Assembly (NCBI GenBank): GCA_036703315.1
Contig: DATNPH010000157.1
Coordinates: 1-64,000 of the forward strand
DNA length: 64,000 bases
DNA from: DATNPH01 sp036703315
GTDB lineage: Bacteria; Cyanobacteriota; Cyanobacteriia; Cyanobacteriales; Coleofasciculaceae
Direction: 5' to 3'
Below the pieces are notes generated by a model. The model was not told the origin of the DNA and did no database searches. It saw only the letters and a program-made list of their open reading frames with translations. Both the position numbers and the translations under genes were made by a program. Positions 49,307 through 57,540 of the stretch are shown here, piece by piece. Position 1 is the stretch's first letter, and every line of letters starts with the position of its first letter.

Positions 49307-51397
49307 ATGGAAAAGCTAGTCTTCTTAAAGCTAGAGGTAGGCGACTTTAACCAAGGGTTCAAGGTCATTCTTGACATTGCAGAAGAGGGACTATTTCCCC
49401 ATATTATTGGAGTGAGCGGCTGTTTGCGACCAGCTCCAGAAGTGGCTAAATTTTATAGGGATTGGCAGACAAAATATTGCCGTCTTGAGTCTAATTATCG
49501 TAGGAAACGCCTATACTTTACCGATGAAAATTTCGCTGAGGAAGAGGGCAAAGAAGAAAATTCTATCCAAGAGTGTTATGAAGCAGCAGAAAAATTTAAA
49601 GCAAGCTTTCGGGATTGGCTCAAATGTGAAGAATTTCGCCCTATTGAAGCAGAATTATTCACAGATTTAAGCAAATCTGATGAAATTCGGGTAATTCTTA
49701 AGACTGAAGATGAGTTTTTGCGGAAGTTACCTTGGGAGGTTTGGAATTTTTTTCAAAGATTTCCCAACGCAGAACTGGGTATTAGCCCTTTGTATTCTTA
49801 CAAGCAAAGACAATTTTCTACTCCAAATAAAGTAAAAATATTAGCTATTTTAGGCAATAGCGATGGCATTAATACTCAGGAAGACAAAAATATTTTAGAG
49901 GGCTTACCTTGTGCAAATGTATGCTTTCTCGTGGAACCGACACGCGAACAGTTTAGAAGCCTTTGGGAAGACCAATGGGATATCTTATTTTTTGCTGGAC
50001 ACAGTTCTAGTAAAGATGGCCAGAAGGGTTATATCTATATCAATCGAACCGATGACGGCAAGTTAGAAATTAGCGAATTAGAGGAGACTTTAAGGACAGC
50101 GATTGGTAACGGTTTGAAACTGGCAATTTTTAATTCCTGTGATGGATTAGGATTAGCACGTCAGCTGGAGAGGTTGCATATCCCGCAAGTAATTGTCATG
50201 CGGGAGCCAGTACCTGATAAGGTCGCACAAGAATTTTTAAAGTATTTTCTAACAGACCTTTCTCGTGGTCTGTCTTTATATGCTTCCGTGCGACGCGCTC
50301 GGAGCATACTGCAAGAACTCCTGCAAATAGATCAGAAATTTCCTGGTGCTAGTTGGTTGCCAGTTATTTGCCAGAATCCAGCTGCCAAGGACTTTATTTG
50401 GCCTTCCCCATGGCTTTTGCCTTCTGGGTGGCGTAAGCGTGCCAAACACTCAAGACAGCATAGCCATGTAGCAATTATCAGTGGGCTTGTGGGTGGAGCG
50501 ATCGCTGTTATTGCAATAGTCTGGCTATCTAGTTTCACGCAAGCGCCCTGTTCAGTTGCGACTGAAAAGAGAGAAGCAGGTGTTTGCGTTAAGGATTTAA
50601 GCAAAAAATCACTGATTATCGGGTTCTTATCGTCTCCTCATCAACCGATGGAGACGACTGATGAGTATCAATATTTACCTTTACAAAACTATCTAAAGAA
50701 AAGCTTCGGAGGTCGAGTTAAAACAATATCAACTGAAATTTACAATAATATGTCTTATCAAAAGATGCAAAGTCTAATTTCCAATAAGGAATTAGACATA
50801 GTTTTTGCTCACTCCCCGATGAACTCTTGGGTAGCCAAGAAGAACGGCTATATCTGGTTGGGTAGCCATAATCCCTCTAGTTCAGCCTATTATCGCTCAG
50901 TTCTATTTGTCAGAGCCTCAAGCCCTATTCAATCTACTGCTGATGTTAAAGCGACAACAAGGGTAGCTTTGGGTCATGTCGGTTCAGCCTCAAGTTTTTA
51001 TGTTCCAGTTTATGACCTATACGGCAAGAACCTGAGTGTGACCTTAGTAAATTCTCATAGAGAAATTCAAGAATTGGTAAGGACTGGAAAAGTTGATGTA
51101 GGTGCTTCTACAGAGTCCGACATCGAAAAGCAATCCGAATTTAGAATTATTCACTATAGCCGAGCTATTCCTGTTGCTGGTGTTTTTATCTCTCCTAAGC
51201 TTTCCGAGTCAGATCGCAATCAAATTCAACAAATTTTTAGACAGGCTCCTAGAGAAATTATTGATAAAGCCAGATACCAGAATAATATTGAGGAACCAAA
51301 TTATGACTATATAGGACAGATTTCAGTTAAGACAGAAGAAATTATAAACTGTGCAAATTTTAACTATAATCCAGTCCAGTTCTTTTGCAACCAATAA
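49307..51397 (+). CDS. CHAT protease-transmembrane-PhnD-like binding domain fusion
   Basis: A 696-residue three-part protein. Residues ~110-360 form a CHAT caspase-like domain with the catalytic histidine in FFAGHSSS (H232) and cysteine in LAIFNSCDG (C278). A single membrane helix follows at residues ~388-409 (HVAIISGLVGGAIAVIAIVW). Residues ~435-665 resemble a PhnD-type phosphonate/phosphate-analogue binding fold: LIIGFLSSPHQP, LDIVFAHSPMNSWVA, LGHVGSASSFYVPVYDLYG and LVRTGKVDVGA. The layout suggests an outside ligand sensor controlling an inside protease. The substrate and ligand are unknown. It lies downstream of the sigma-like and DUF1822 genes. Confidence 0.82.
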   Translation: MEKLVFLKLEVGDFNQGFKVILDIAEEGLFPHIIGVSGCLRPAPEVAKFYRDWQTKYCRLESNYRRKRLYFTDENFAEEEGKEENSIQECYEAAEKFKASFRDWLKCEEFRPIEAELFTDLSKSDEIRVILKTEDEFLRKLPWEVWNFFQRFPNAELGISPLYSYKQRQFSTPNKVKILAILGNSDGINTQEDKNILEGLPCANVCFLVEPTREQFRSLWEDQWDILFFAGHSSSKDGQKGYIYINRTDDGKLEISELEETLRTAIGNGLKLAIFNSCDGLGLARQLERLHIPQVIVMREPVPDKVAQEFLKYFLTDLSRGLSLYASVRRARSILQELLQIDQKFPGASWLPVICQNPAAKDFIWPSPWLLPSGWRKRAKHSRQHSHVAIISGLVGGAIAVIAIVWLSSFTQAPCSVATEKREAGVCVKDLSKKSLIIGFLSSPHQPMETTDEYQYLPLQNYLKKSFGGRVKTISTEIYNNMSYQKMQSLISNKELDIVFAHSPMNSWVAKKNGYIWLGSHNPSSSAYYRSVLFVRASSPIQSTADVKATTRVALGHVGSASSFYVPVYDLYGKNLSVTLVNSHREIQELVRTGKVDVGASTESDIEKQSEFRIIHYSRAIPVAGVFISPKLSESDRNQIQQIFRQAPREIIDKARYQNNIEEPNYDYIGQISVKTEEIINCANFNYNPVQFFCNQ

Positions 51398-51460
51398 CGA
51401 ATATCTGTATAATATTTAACTTTTCTTTTCTTGACCGGATGCCTTCAGTATCACATACAC

Positions 51461-51511
51461 AGTTACACGGGTCACAAAGAAGTTTTTCGCAGATTCGCCA
51501 AAAAATTTTTC
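51461..51511 (-). repeat. Inverted flanking repeat, right copy
   Basis: AGTTACACGGGTCACAAAGA, AGTTTTTCGCAGATTCGCC and AAAAAATTTTTC follow each other; read on the minus strand this matches the left copy at 47278-47326. The two copies point towards each other's outside and enclose the sigma/DUF1822/CHAT genes. Confidence 0.75.
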
Positions 51512-51589
51512 TGATAGCCGTGCGAAAAGTTGGGTTGACAGGCGTTAGTAACAAGTAACGAACAAAACGCCAAACGGTAAGGAGGCATT

Positions 51590-53110
51590 ATGCGCGTCAG
51601 CATTCGTCCAGATCCCTTTACCCTGACGGGTAGGGGTAGCACATACATACTTGTAGCCGCGTGGGTTTATGCCAATATTTCATCCATGAAGTGGCTGTTG
51701 GAGTCGCTCAGGCAGGCATCACCTCTCAACCTCAGCCTGATTGGCTTAATGGTTGTGGTTTTGCTCGTGCAGGTAGTACGATCGCGTCGCCGTGAAGAAT
51801 TTGACATCGGCAACTATCTTTGTGCGACACCCGTACTGCGATCGCTTCCTCTGCTACTCATGGTGGGTTCAGCCGTAAGTGCGATCGCGCTCCAGTGGCT
51901 AGTCGATATCGAACAACTCACCATACTTTTGTTTTTACTTGGAACCTACGGATTATGCGGTCTATTTCTCGCACCGTCCATTTGGCGTAAAGGATTGCCC
52001 CTTGCTAGCATCATCGCCTGTCTTATAGCATTCAGTTCTCAGTTGGGGGTTGGTTTGGGGTTACCAGCGAGAATTCTAACCGCTCATGCGGTGGAACATC
52101 TGCTCTCGGCTTGGCATATTGCAGCAATCTCCTCTTACGACATCATCCTTATGGAAAATGGTGTTGCCCAGGTCGATGTACCGTGTAGCGGTCTGAAAAG
52201 CTTGGGGACAGGGACGCTCTTTTTGCTTGCTGCTACGTGGTTGGAAGGTCGAAAGCTGGGGTTGCGCTGGTTGTTAGTGTGCGTCTCAAACTTATTCCTT
52301 CTGCTGTGTGCCAATACCATACGGGTACTGCTGTTGGTGATTATTACCTACGTCCTAAAACAGCCGCTATTTGCCCAGGTGCTGCATATCCCTCTAGGGC
52401 TGATTGGTTTAGGGTGCGCCTGTGGTTTGAGTTGGGTGATGCTTCAAACTGTTCCCAAGCAAGGGAAGGTAAAGGACACGGAGACGCGGGGATGGGGAGA
52501 CGCGGAGAATTTATCTACTTCTTCTCCTGCTTCTTTAGCGGCACAGGCTTTACTGATAGCTTTCGTCATTGCTCTGATACCAATTAACCAACTCCACCCT
52601 CAGCAGGAACAACCGCTATCAATTGCTTCCTTGCATTTTCCTGAACAGATGGTATCTGAGCGCATCGCCTTAAGCGCAGGTGAACGTAAATTTTTCGACA
52701 ACTATCCTTCTATCGTCCCCGAAAAGAGACGCTTTGTATCGGGCGACCTTTCCGGTTCAATCCTGATGGTAGCCAACACAACTTGGCGCACTTATCACCC
52801 ACCAGAACTGTGTTTGCTTGCCAGTGGGCTTAAAGTAAACCGGATGGAGAAAAAGTCGCTAACACCTAACGTTCAAGCGCGTTGGCTATCTTTAGCAGAT
52901 GGTAAATACTCCGCAACTTACTGGTTTCAATCCCCTAAGCAAACCACCGATGATTTCCTATCTCGCCTTTGGAGTGATGTCACTCGCCGTCAGAAAAATT
53001 GGGTGCTAATTTCCGTTCTGTTCGATCGCTCTGTGAGTCCAGATAGCACTGAAATTCGTAACTTCACCACTACGATCCACGATGCGATCGACCAGAGTCT
53101 TAGTCTTTAG
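51590..53110 (+). CDS. Exosortase with EpsI-like C-terminal domain
   Basis: A 506-residue exosortase (exosortase O-like by context). About eight membrane helices precede the catalytic residues: Cys199 in DVPCSGLKSL, Arg245 in ANTIRVLLL and His266 in VLHIPLG. It should cut PEP-CTERM proteins at the membrane and pass them to an acceptor. The region after residue 320 resembles an EpsI domain (WRTYHPPELCLLASG). Residues ~292-315 are coded by an in-frame GGAGACGCGG microrepeat in the linker. ATG follows AAGGAGG. The PEP-CTERM protein downstream is its likely target. Confidence 0.88.
   Translation: MRVSIRPDPFTLTGRGSTYILVAAWVYANISSMKWLLESLRQASPLNLSLIGLMVVVLLVQVVRSRRREEFDIGNYLCATPVLRSLPLLLMVGSAVSAIALQWLVDIEQLTILLFLLGTYGLCGLFLAPSIWRKGLPLASIIACLIAFSSQLGVGLGLPARILTAHAVEHLLSAWHIAAISSYDIILMENGVAQVDVPCSGLKSLGTGTLFLLAATWLEGRKLGLRWLLVCVSNLFLLLCANTIRVLLLVIITYVLKQPLFAQVLHIPLGLIGLGCACGLSWVMLQTVPKQGKVKDTETRGWGDAENLSTSSPASLAAQALLIAFVIALIPINQLHPQQEQPLSIASLHFPEQMVSERIALSAGERKFFDNYPSIVPEKRRFVSGDLSGSILMVANTTWRTYHPPELCLLASGLKVNRMEKKSLTPNVQARWLSLADGKYSATYWFQSPKQTTDDFLSRLWSDVTRRQKNWVLISVLFDRSVSPDSTEIRNFTTTIHDAIDQSLSL
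52475..52535 (+). repeat. In-frame GGAGACGCGG microrepeat inside the exosortase gene
   Basis: GGACACGGAGACGCGGGGAT and GGGGAGACGCGGAGAATTT run in tandem, then a pyrimidine-rich CTTCTTCTCCTGC. This is a typical cyanobacterial spacer repeat. Here it codes DTETRGWGDAENLSTSSPAS between two domains without breaking the frame. Confidence 0.75.
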
Positions 53111-53144
53111 TTGTTTGTTGTTTGCTAACAACTCTTGGCTCCTA

Positions 53145-53246
53145 ATACCAATTGGCTTTTCCAATGACACATTTCACCCCCCCAGCCCCCCTTATTAAGG
53201 GGGGAGCAATTAGAGAATATGTGTCAAACTCAAACCCAATTGGTAT
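53145..53246. repeat. 102-bp MITE-like inverted-repeat element
   Basis: Terminal arms ATACCAATTGG (53145-53155) and CCAATTGGTAT (53236-53246) are exact inverse complements. Inside are GACACAT (53166-53172) with ATGTGTC (53219-53225), and a CCCCCCTTATTAAGGGGGG hairpin in the middle (53186-53204). No coding capacity; it sits between the exosortase and its putative target gene. Confidence 0.8.
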
Positions 53247-53395
53247 AACTCCTACTTCTGACTCCTGACTGCTGAGAACACCACAAAGATTGGAACACGG
53301 ATGCAGGGATGAGTTGGAGAATGTGCTATCTGTCTATCCGTGTTAACAATCCGTGTTGTGCGCTTCTGATTCCTATTTTCTTAAGAGGATTTGCA

Positions 53396-56233
53396 ATGAA
53401 ACTGAAGCGGGTATTTAATACCATTTTTCACGCCATCTTTTGGCTTTGGAATCTCGCGTTTTTGCTGATTGTGTATGCAGGAATCTTACCCCAGATTGGA
53501 GGGAAATTGATTGCTGCTACATTTACTGGTGAGGTTCCAAGTGAATTCTTCATCACCTTTGTCGGTCTGATTGCGGTACCTACCGTGTGTACCTTGATAG
53601 GAGCGTTGCGTTTTCGCAAGCAACCTCTACAGTTATTGCGCCTGTTTTACGGCGTGGAAGCACCGCTCTTTTTACTCTGCCTGATTCGTTTATTTCTGCT
53701 ACGGGAGCTTACCCCTGCTAGTACTCAGATTGTCGGTACATTGGTTGTTTGTATTGCCGCCTTTGTTCTCGATTTATTTTATGGCTATATCGGTCAACAC
53801 GATCGCCCTTCGGACAGCACTAGAGGCGCTCAGATTTCTGCTACGTATCGTCGTCCCCTGGCATGGCTACAGTTAGCCTGTCACACCTTAATGGTGTTGG
53901 TTGGTTTATATACAGGGACACTGCTTTTGTTCTATGCCCTACCTACAGCTTGGGTTGTCCTGGTCGCATTCTTCACATTTGGGTGGCTGGCAGAACTTGG
54001 ACGGATGTTGCTCTGGGAGAACTTAATTTGGAATTGGTGGTTACCTATAGGCTTTCTCCTGTTTTGCTTCTCCTCAACTCTGTTTATAGTCATGCCTTCG
54101 GCGTTTACGGCGCTTTACCTTTACTCTGGGCGTCGGGTATGGAACGCCTTTGCCTCTCAGTATGGTCGAAATCGTGCGATCGCAGGTTCTGTGACTGTAG
54201 TCGCGGCATGGTTGGCAATTTTTCTCGTCCTCCAGCAACAGCCTCAAACTAAGGCATTTGCGCTGCTTAAAAACCCAGCACAAACTGATAGCAATCGGCA
54301 AGCGCTGTTGGCAAAGTCGGATACCATTCGTTCGGGGTTAGTCAACGCCTACTTATCCTCCTATCGCTACCTCAGCACTAGGGTAGAAAACGACCATATC
54401 CGCGAGATGTATAAAAACGTCTTTGGTCTAGCGAAGTCGGACGGTCACGTCTTACAGAACGTCTACAATCAGCTAATGTCGCCATTTTTGTACAACGGCT
54501 CCCGTTCTGATGGCGAAAAAGCGGCAAAGCTTTATGCCGAGTTCTTCGACATACCGATTCAAAGAGCGGAACAAGAGGCGATTCAACAGGCACTCCAATC
54601 GACTGCGAACCGGGATGAGGCAAAGGCGGGACTGCTGAATGTTAACCAGAAAAAGGTGTGGCTGCGATCGCAACAAATTACCGTAAAACCCCAAGGTGAT
54701 TGGGCGGATGTGGAACTTCATGAGGTGTACGATAACCAAACGCCTAATTTACAGGAAGTTTTCTACTCTTTTTCCCTACCTGAAAGCGCGGTGATTACAG
54801 GTGTATGGCTAGGTGATACCGATAACCGCGACAAGCGCTTTCCCTTTACAGTCTCGCCACGCGGTGCTGCCCAGAAAGTTTACAATGACCAAGTCAGAGA
54901 GCGAGTAGACCCTGCTCTCCTCGAACAGGTAGGGCCGAGACACTATCGCCTGAGAGCTTTTCCAGTTCCTCCCAAACCCTCAGTAGTGAGGGGTAACGTG
55001 CCAAACCAGCCCACAGAGATGCATATGTGGCTCACGTATAAGGTGATGCAACAAGACGCTAAGTGGGCAATGCCTCAGCTAGGGGAGAAACGCAATATCT
55101 TCTGGACGAATGACTCCAAGCGCATCTACAACGGACAAGCGGTTAAGAGTTCTGAGAACTGGTTGCCCTCCTTCATCAGCGCGGCTGAAAAGCAGCAGCC
55201 AACCTTGCATCAGGTTAACTTGCCAGGTGGCTACCGCGTCTCGGCAAAGCCTTTAGCTGGTAACGATTACTCCTTCCCACAAGCTAAGCGGTTTGCGGTT
55301 GTTTTGGATAGCTCTCGCAGTATGGCTTCCCACGTTAAGGAGTTGAGCCAAACATTTACCTGGTTGAACGAAAAGGGCTTTGCTGACAATGATTTTGCTA
55401 ACAATGATGCTGATTTATACGTGACAGCTTCCGCTGGTGCTCAACCTAAACGCATCGACGACATCCGTCAATTTGATGTCACTAAGATGACGTTCTACGG
55501 CACGTTACAACACAAGCAGATTCTCCAGCAGTTTGCTCAACTGCGCGGCGATACGCTCTACGATGCTGTCTTAGTAGTAACGGATGAGGGCACTTATGAA
55601 TTGTCCGATGATAAATCTGATGTACCCGTAGTGCCTGCGCCCTTGTGGATGGTACATGTCGGCGGCAAGTTGCCACCCGCTTATGATGATGCCACGTTAA
55701 GAGCAATTCAAGATAGCCGTGGGGGAGTGTCTACCGAAATCCCCAATGTCATGCAACGGCTGGCAACTCAGGTCACAATGGGTGATTCTGTGGTAAGTGT
55801 GGTGGACGGTTACGCCTGGTCAATGGAAAAGCAGCTACAAGGAGTGTCCGTAAAAGCAGATGCCAGTACCAAGAACGGTTTTGAGCCAGTGGCGGCGCGG
55901 CAATTAATACTGGGACTGAGTAAGGAGAAAGCTAAGGAACAACTGGTTCAGCTGGATACCATGCATACCGTAGCTAAATCTTTTGAGATTGTTACGCCTT
56001 ACTCATCGATGATTGTGCTAGTTAATGATCAGCAAAGGCAGGCACTCAAACAAGCGGAGCAACAGAGCGATCGCTTTAATCGGGAGGTAGAAAATGGGAA
56101 CGAGCAGTTAACTAAGCCATTCAATCCTCTCAACGTTTCCGGCGTTCCCGAACCGGAAGAATGGATGCTGTTGGGTCTAGTTGCGATCGCGCTTGTGTTC
56201 ATCAGTAGGCGTCAGCAAGATGCTGTCAATTAG
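53396..56233 (+). CDS. Integral membrane VIT/vWA protein with PEP-CTERM tail
   Basis: A 945-residue protein. Residues ~1-300 hold about eight membrane helices. A VIT (vault/inter-alpha-trypsin) domain spans ~420-540 (VWLRSQQITVKPQGDWADVELHEVYDNQT is its first part). A vWA-like domain begins at FAVVLDSSRSMASHV (MIDAS DxSxS, ~residue 634), with LVVTDEG further on. The tail is a PEP-CTERM signal: VPEPEEWMLL, a hydrophobic stretch LLGLVAIALVFI and SRRQQ. The likely sorting enzyme is the exosortase encoded just upstream. ATG 53396 is chosen (AAGAGGA upstream); an in-frame extension to 53309 crosses a repeat. Confidence 0.87.
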   Translation: MKLKRVFNTIFHAIFWLWNLAFLLIVYAGILPQIGGKLIAATFTGEVPSEFFITFVGLIAVPTVCTLIGALRFRKQPLQLLRLFYGVEAPLFLLCLIRLFLLRELTPASTQIVGTLVVCIAAFVLDLFYGYIGQHDRPSDSTRGAQISATYRRPLAWLQLACHTLMVLVGLYTGTLLLFYALPTAWVVLVAFFTFGWLAELGRMLLWENLIWNWWLPIGFLLFCFSSTLFIVMPSAFTALYLYSGRRVWNAFASQYGRNRAIAGSVTVVAAWLAIFLVLQQQPQTKAFALLKNPAQTDSNRQALLAKSDTIRSGLVNAYLSSYRYLSTRVENDHIREMYKNVFGLAKSDGHVLQNVYNQLMSPFLYNGSRSDGEKAAKLYAEFFDIPIQRAEQEAIQQALQSTANRDEAKAGLLNVNQKKVWLRSQQITVKPQGDWADVELHEVYDNQTPNLQEVFYSFSLPESAVITGVWLGDTDNRDKRFPFTVSPRGAAQKVYNDQVRERVDPALLEQVGPRHYRLRAFPVPPKPSVVRGNVPNQPTEMHMWLTYKVMQQDAKWAMPQLGEKRNIFWTNDSKRIYNGQAVKSSENWLPSFISAAEKQQPTLHQVNLPGGYRVSAKPLAGNDYSFPQAKRFAVVLDSSRSMASHVKELSQTFTWLNEKGFADNDFANNDADLYVTASAGAQPKRIDDIRQFDVTKMTFYGTLQHKQILQQFAQLRGDTLYDAVLVVTDEGTYELSDDKSDVPVVPAPLWMVHVGGKLPPAYDDATLRAIQDSRGGVSTEIPNVMQRLATQVTMGDSVVSVVDGYAWSMEKQLQGVSVKADASTKNGFEPVAARQLILGLSKEKAKEQLVQLDTMHTVAKSFEIVTPYSSMIVLVNDQQRQALKQAEQQSDRFNREVENGNEQLTKPFNPLNVSGVPEPEEWMLLGLVAIALVFISRRQQDAVN

Positions 56234-56266
56234 TCAGCTCTTAACAAGACTGTGACACTTCAACTG

Positions 56267-56297
56267 AGCCTCTCTGAACAACAGGGAGGCTTGTTTT
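56267..56297 (+). terminator. Intrinsic terminator after the PEP-CTERM gene
   Basis: AGCCTCTCTG (56267-56276) and CAGGGAGGCT (56282-56291) form a 10-bp stem with one wobble pair, followed by TGTTTTT. Confidence 0.8.
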
Positions 56298-56462
56298 TAA
56301 GTGCACAAATTTAAACGTAGGGTAGGCAGTTCTTATGTCTGTGGCAATAAGCTGTGCGATTAGTTAGAAAATTGACATCTACTCTAAGAGATGTTGTTGA
56401 TTGAAGAGCTTCCACTTGGTCTAACTCGATGATAAAATCTAGCCGATGATTTCAAGTTTTTC

Positions 56463-57500
56463 ATGAGTCATCAAGGAATAAGATTGAGTCTCAAATCGGC
56501 AATGGTTGCAACCGTTGTGATTGCAACTACCATGGCTTGCCATTCTTCCCAACCAACTAGCCAAGGGGTGAGTCAACGCCCTAGTACCAGTTCAGAATCA
56601 ACGTCAAATAAGTTTGTTGCCGTTACCCAAATAGTGGAGCATCCAGCGCTTAATGCAACACGCGATGGGGTGAAAGCGGAACTAGAGGCAGCAGGCTACA
56701 AGGTGGACAAAAACCTCAAATGGGAGTGGCAAAGCGCTCAGGGACAGCCTGCAACAGCAACACAAATTGCTAGCCAATTTGTTGGGAAAAAACCAGATGT
56801 AATGGTTGCGATTTCTACCCCCTCAGCTCAAGCCGTTGTTTCTGCAACTAGGGATATCCCTGTAGTGTTTACGGCTGTCACTGACCCTTTGGGTGCAAAA
56901 CTAGTACCTAATATGAATAAACCAGGGGGTTTAGTCACAGGAGTACAAGCGATCGCACCCATTGGCAAGCATTTAGATTTAATTAGCAAAATCATCCCTA
57001 AAGCTAAGCGAATAGGCGTACTTTACAATGCGGGTGAACCAAACGCCGTGACGCTAGTCAATTTATTGAAGCGGGAAGCACCCGTTAGAGGAATAAACCT
57101 TGTTGAAGCAACAGTCGTGAGTTCTGGCGAAGTGGCAACTGCCGCACGTAGTTTAGTCGGCAAAGCTGATGTAATCTATGTTCCTACCGATAATACAGTG
57201 GTGTCTGCCCTAGAATCCGTAATTCAAGTTGGCAGGGAGAATAAACTTCCCGTATTTTCGGGAGACAATGATTCCGTGGCAAGAGGTGCGATCGCTAGCC
57301 TAAGCTACAACTATTTCGATGTTGGTAGGCAGACGGGTCAAGTCGTTGTGCGAATTCTCAACAAAGAAAAACCCGGAGATATTGCCGTAGAACCGGCAAA
57401 AAAACTCGAACTCCACGTTAACCCCAAATCTGCCGAAGCGATGGGAGTGAAGATTCCTGAAAGCGTCCTCAAAGATGCTGCAAAAGTTATTGGAAACTAG
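56463..57500 (+). CDS. TrpX-type ABC transporter substrate-binding protein
   Basis: A 345-residue binding protein of the ABC_sub_bind family (TrpX-like, tryptophan/tyrosine-type importers). The N-terminus has a signal segment ending in a cysteine (ATTMACHSS), so a lipoprotein is likely. FVAVTQIVEHPALNATRDGVKAEL, MVAISTPSAQAVVSATRDIPVVFTAVTDPLGAKLV and PTDNTVVSALESV are family hallmarks. A Ser/Thr/Gln-rich linker (residues ~28-48) separates signal and domain. It lies 41 nt upstream of the permease gene. Aromatic amino acid substrate is a family inference. Confidence 0.85.
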   Translation: MSHQGIRLSLKSAMVATVVIATTMACHSSQPTSQGVSQRPSTSSESTSNKFVAVTQIVEHPALNATRDGVKAELEAAGYKVDKNLKWEWQSAQGQPATATQIASQFVGKKPDVMVAISTPSAQAVVSATRDIPVVFTAVTDPLGAKLVPNMNKPGGLVTGVQAIAPIGKHLDLISKIIPKAKRIGVLYNAGEPNAVTLVNLLKREAPVRGINLVEATVVSSGEVATAARSLVGKADVIYVPTDNTVVSALESVIQVGRENKLPVFSGDNDSVARGAIASLSYNYFDVGRQTGQVVVRILNKEKPGDIAVEPAKKLELHVNPKSAEAMGVKIPESVLKDAAKVIGN

Positions 57501-57540
57501 GGGATAGGAAAGTCAAAAATCAAAATCTCCAATTCCCAAC

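Noticed and set aside
51360..51554. 64-codon minus-strand frame containing FWRICEKLL
   Set aside because: Apart from the repeat-derived motif I see no protein features; discussed as a repeat instead of a gene.
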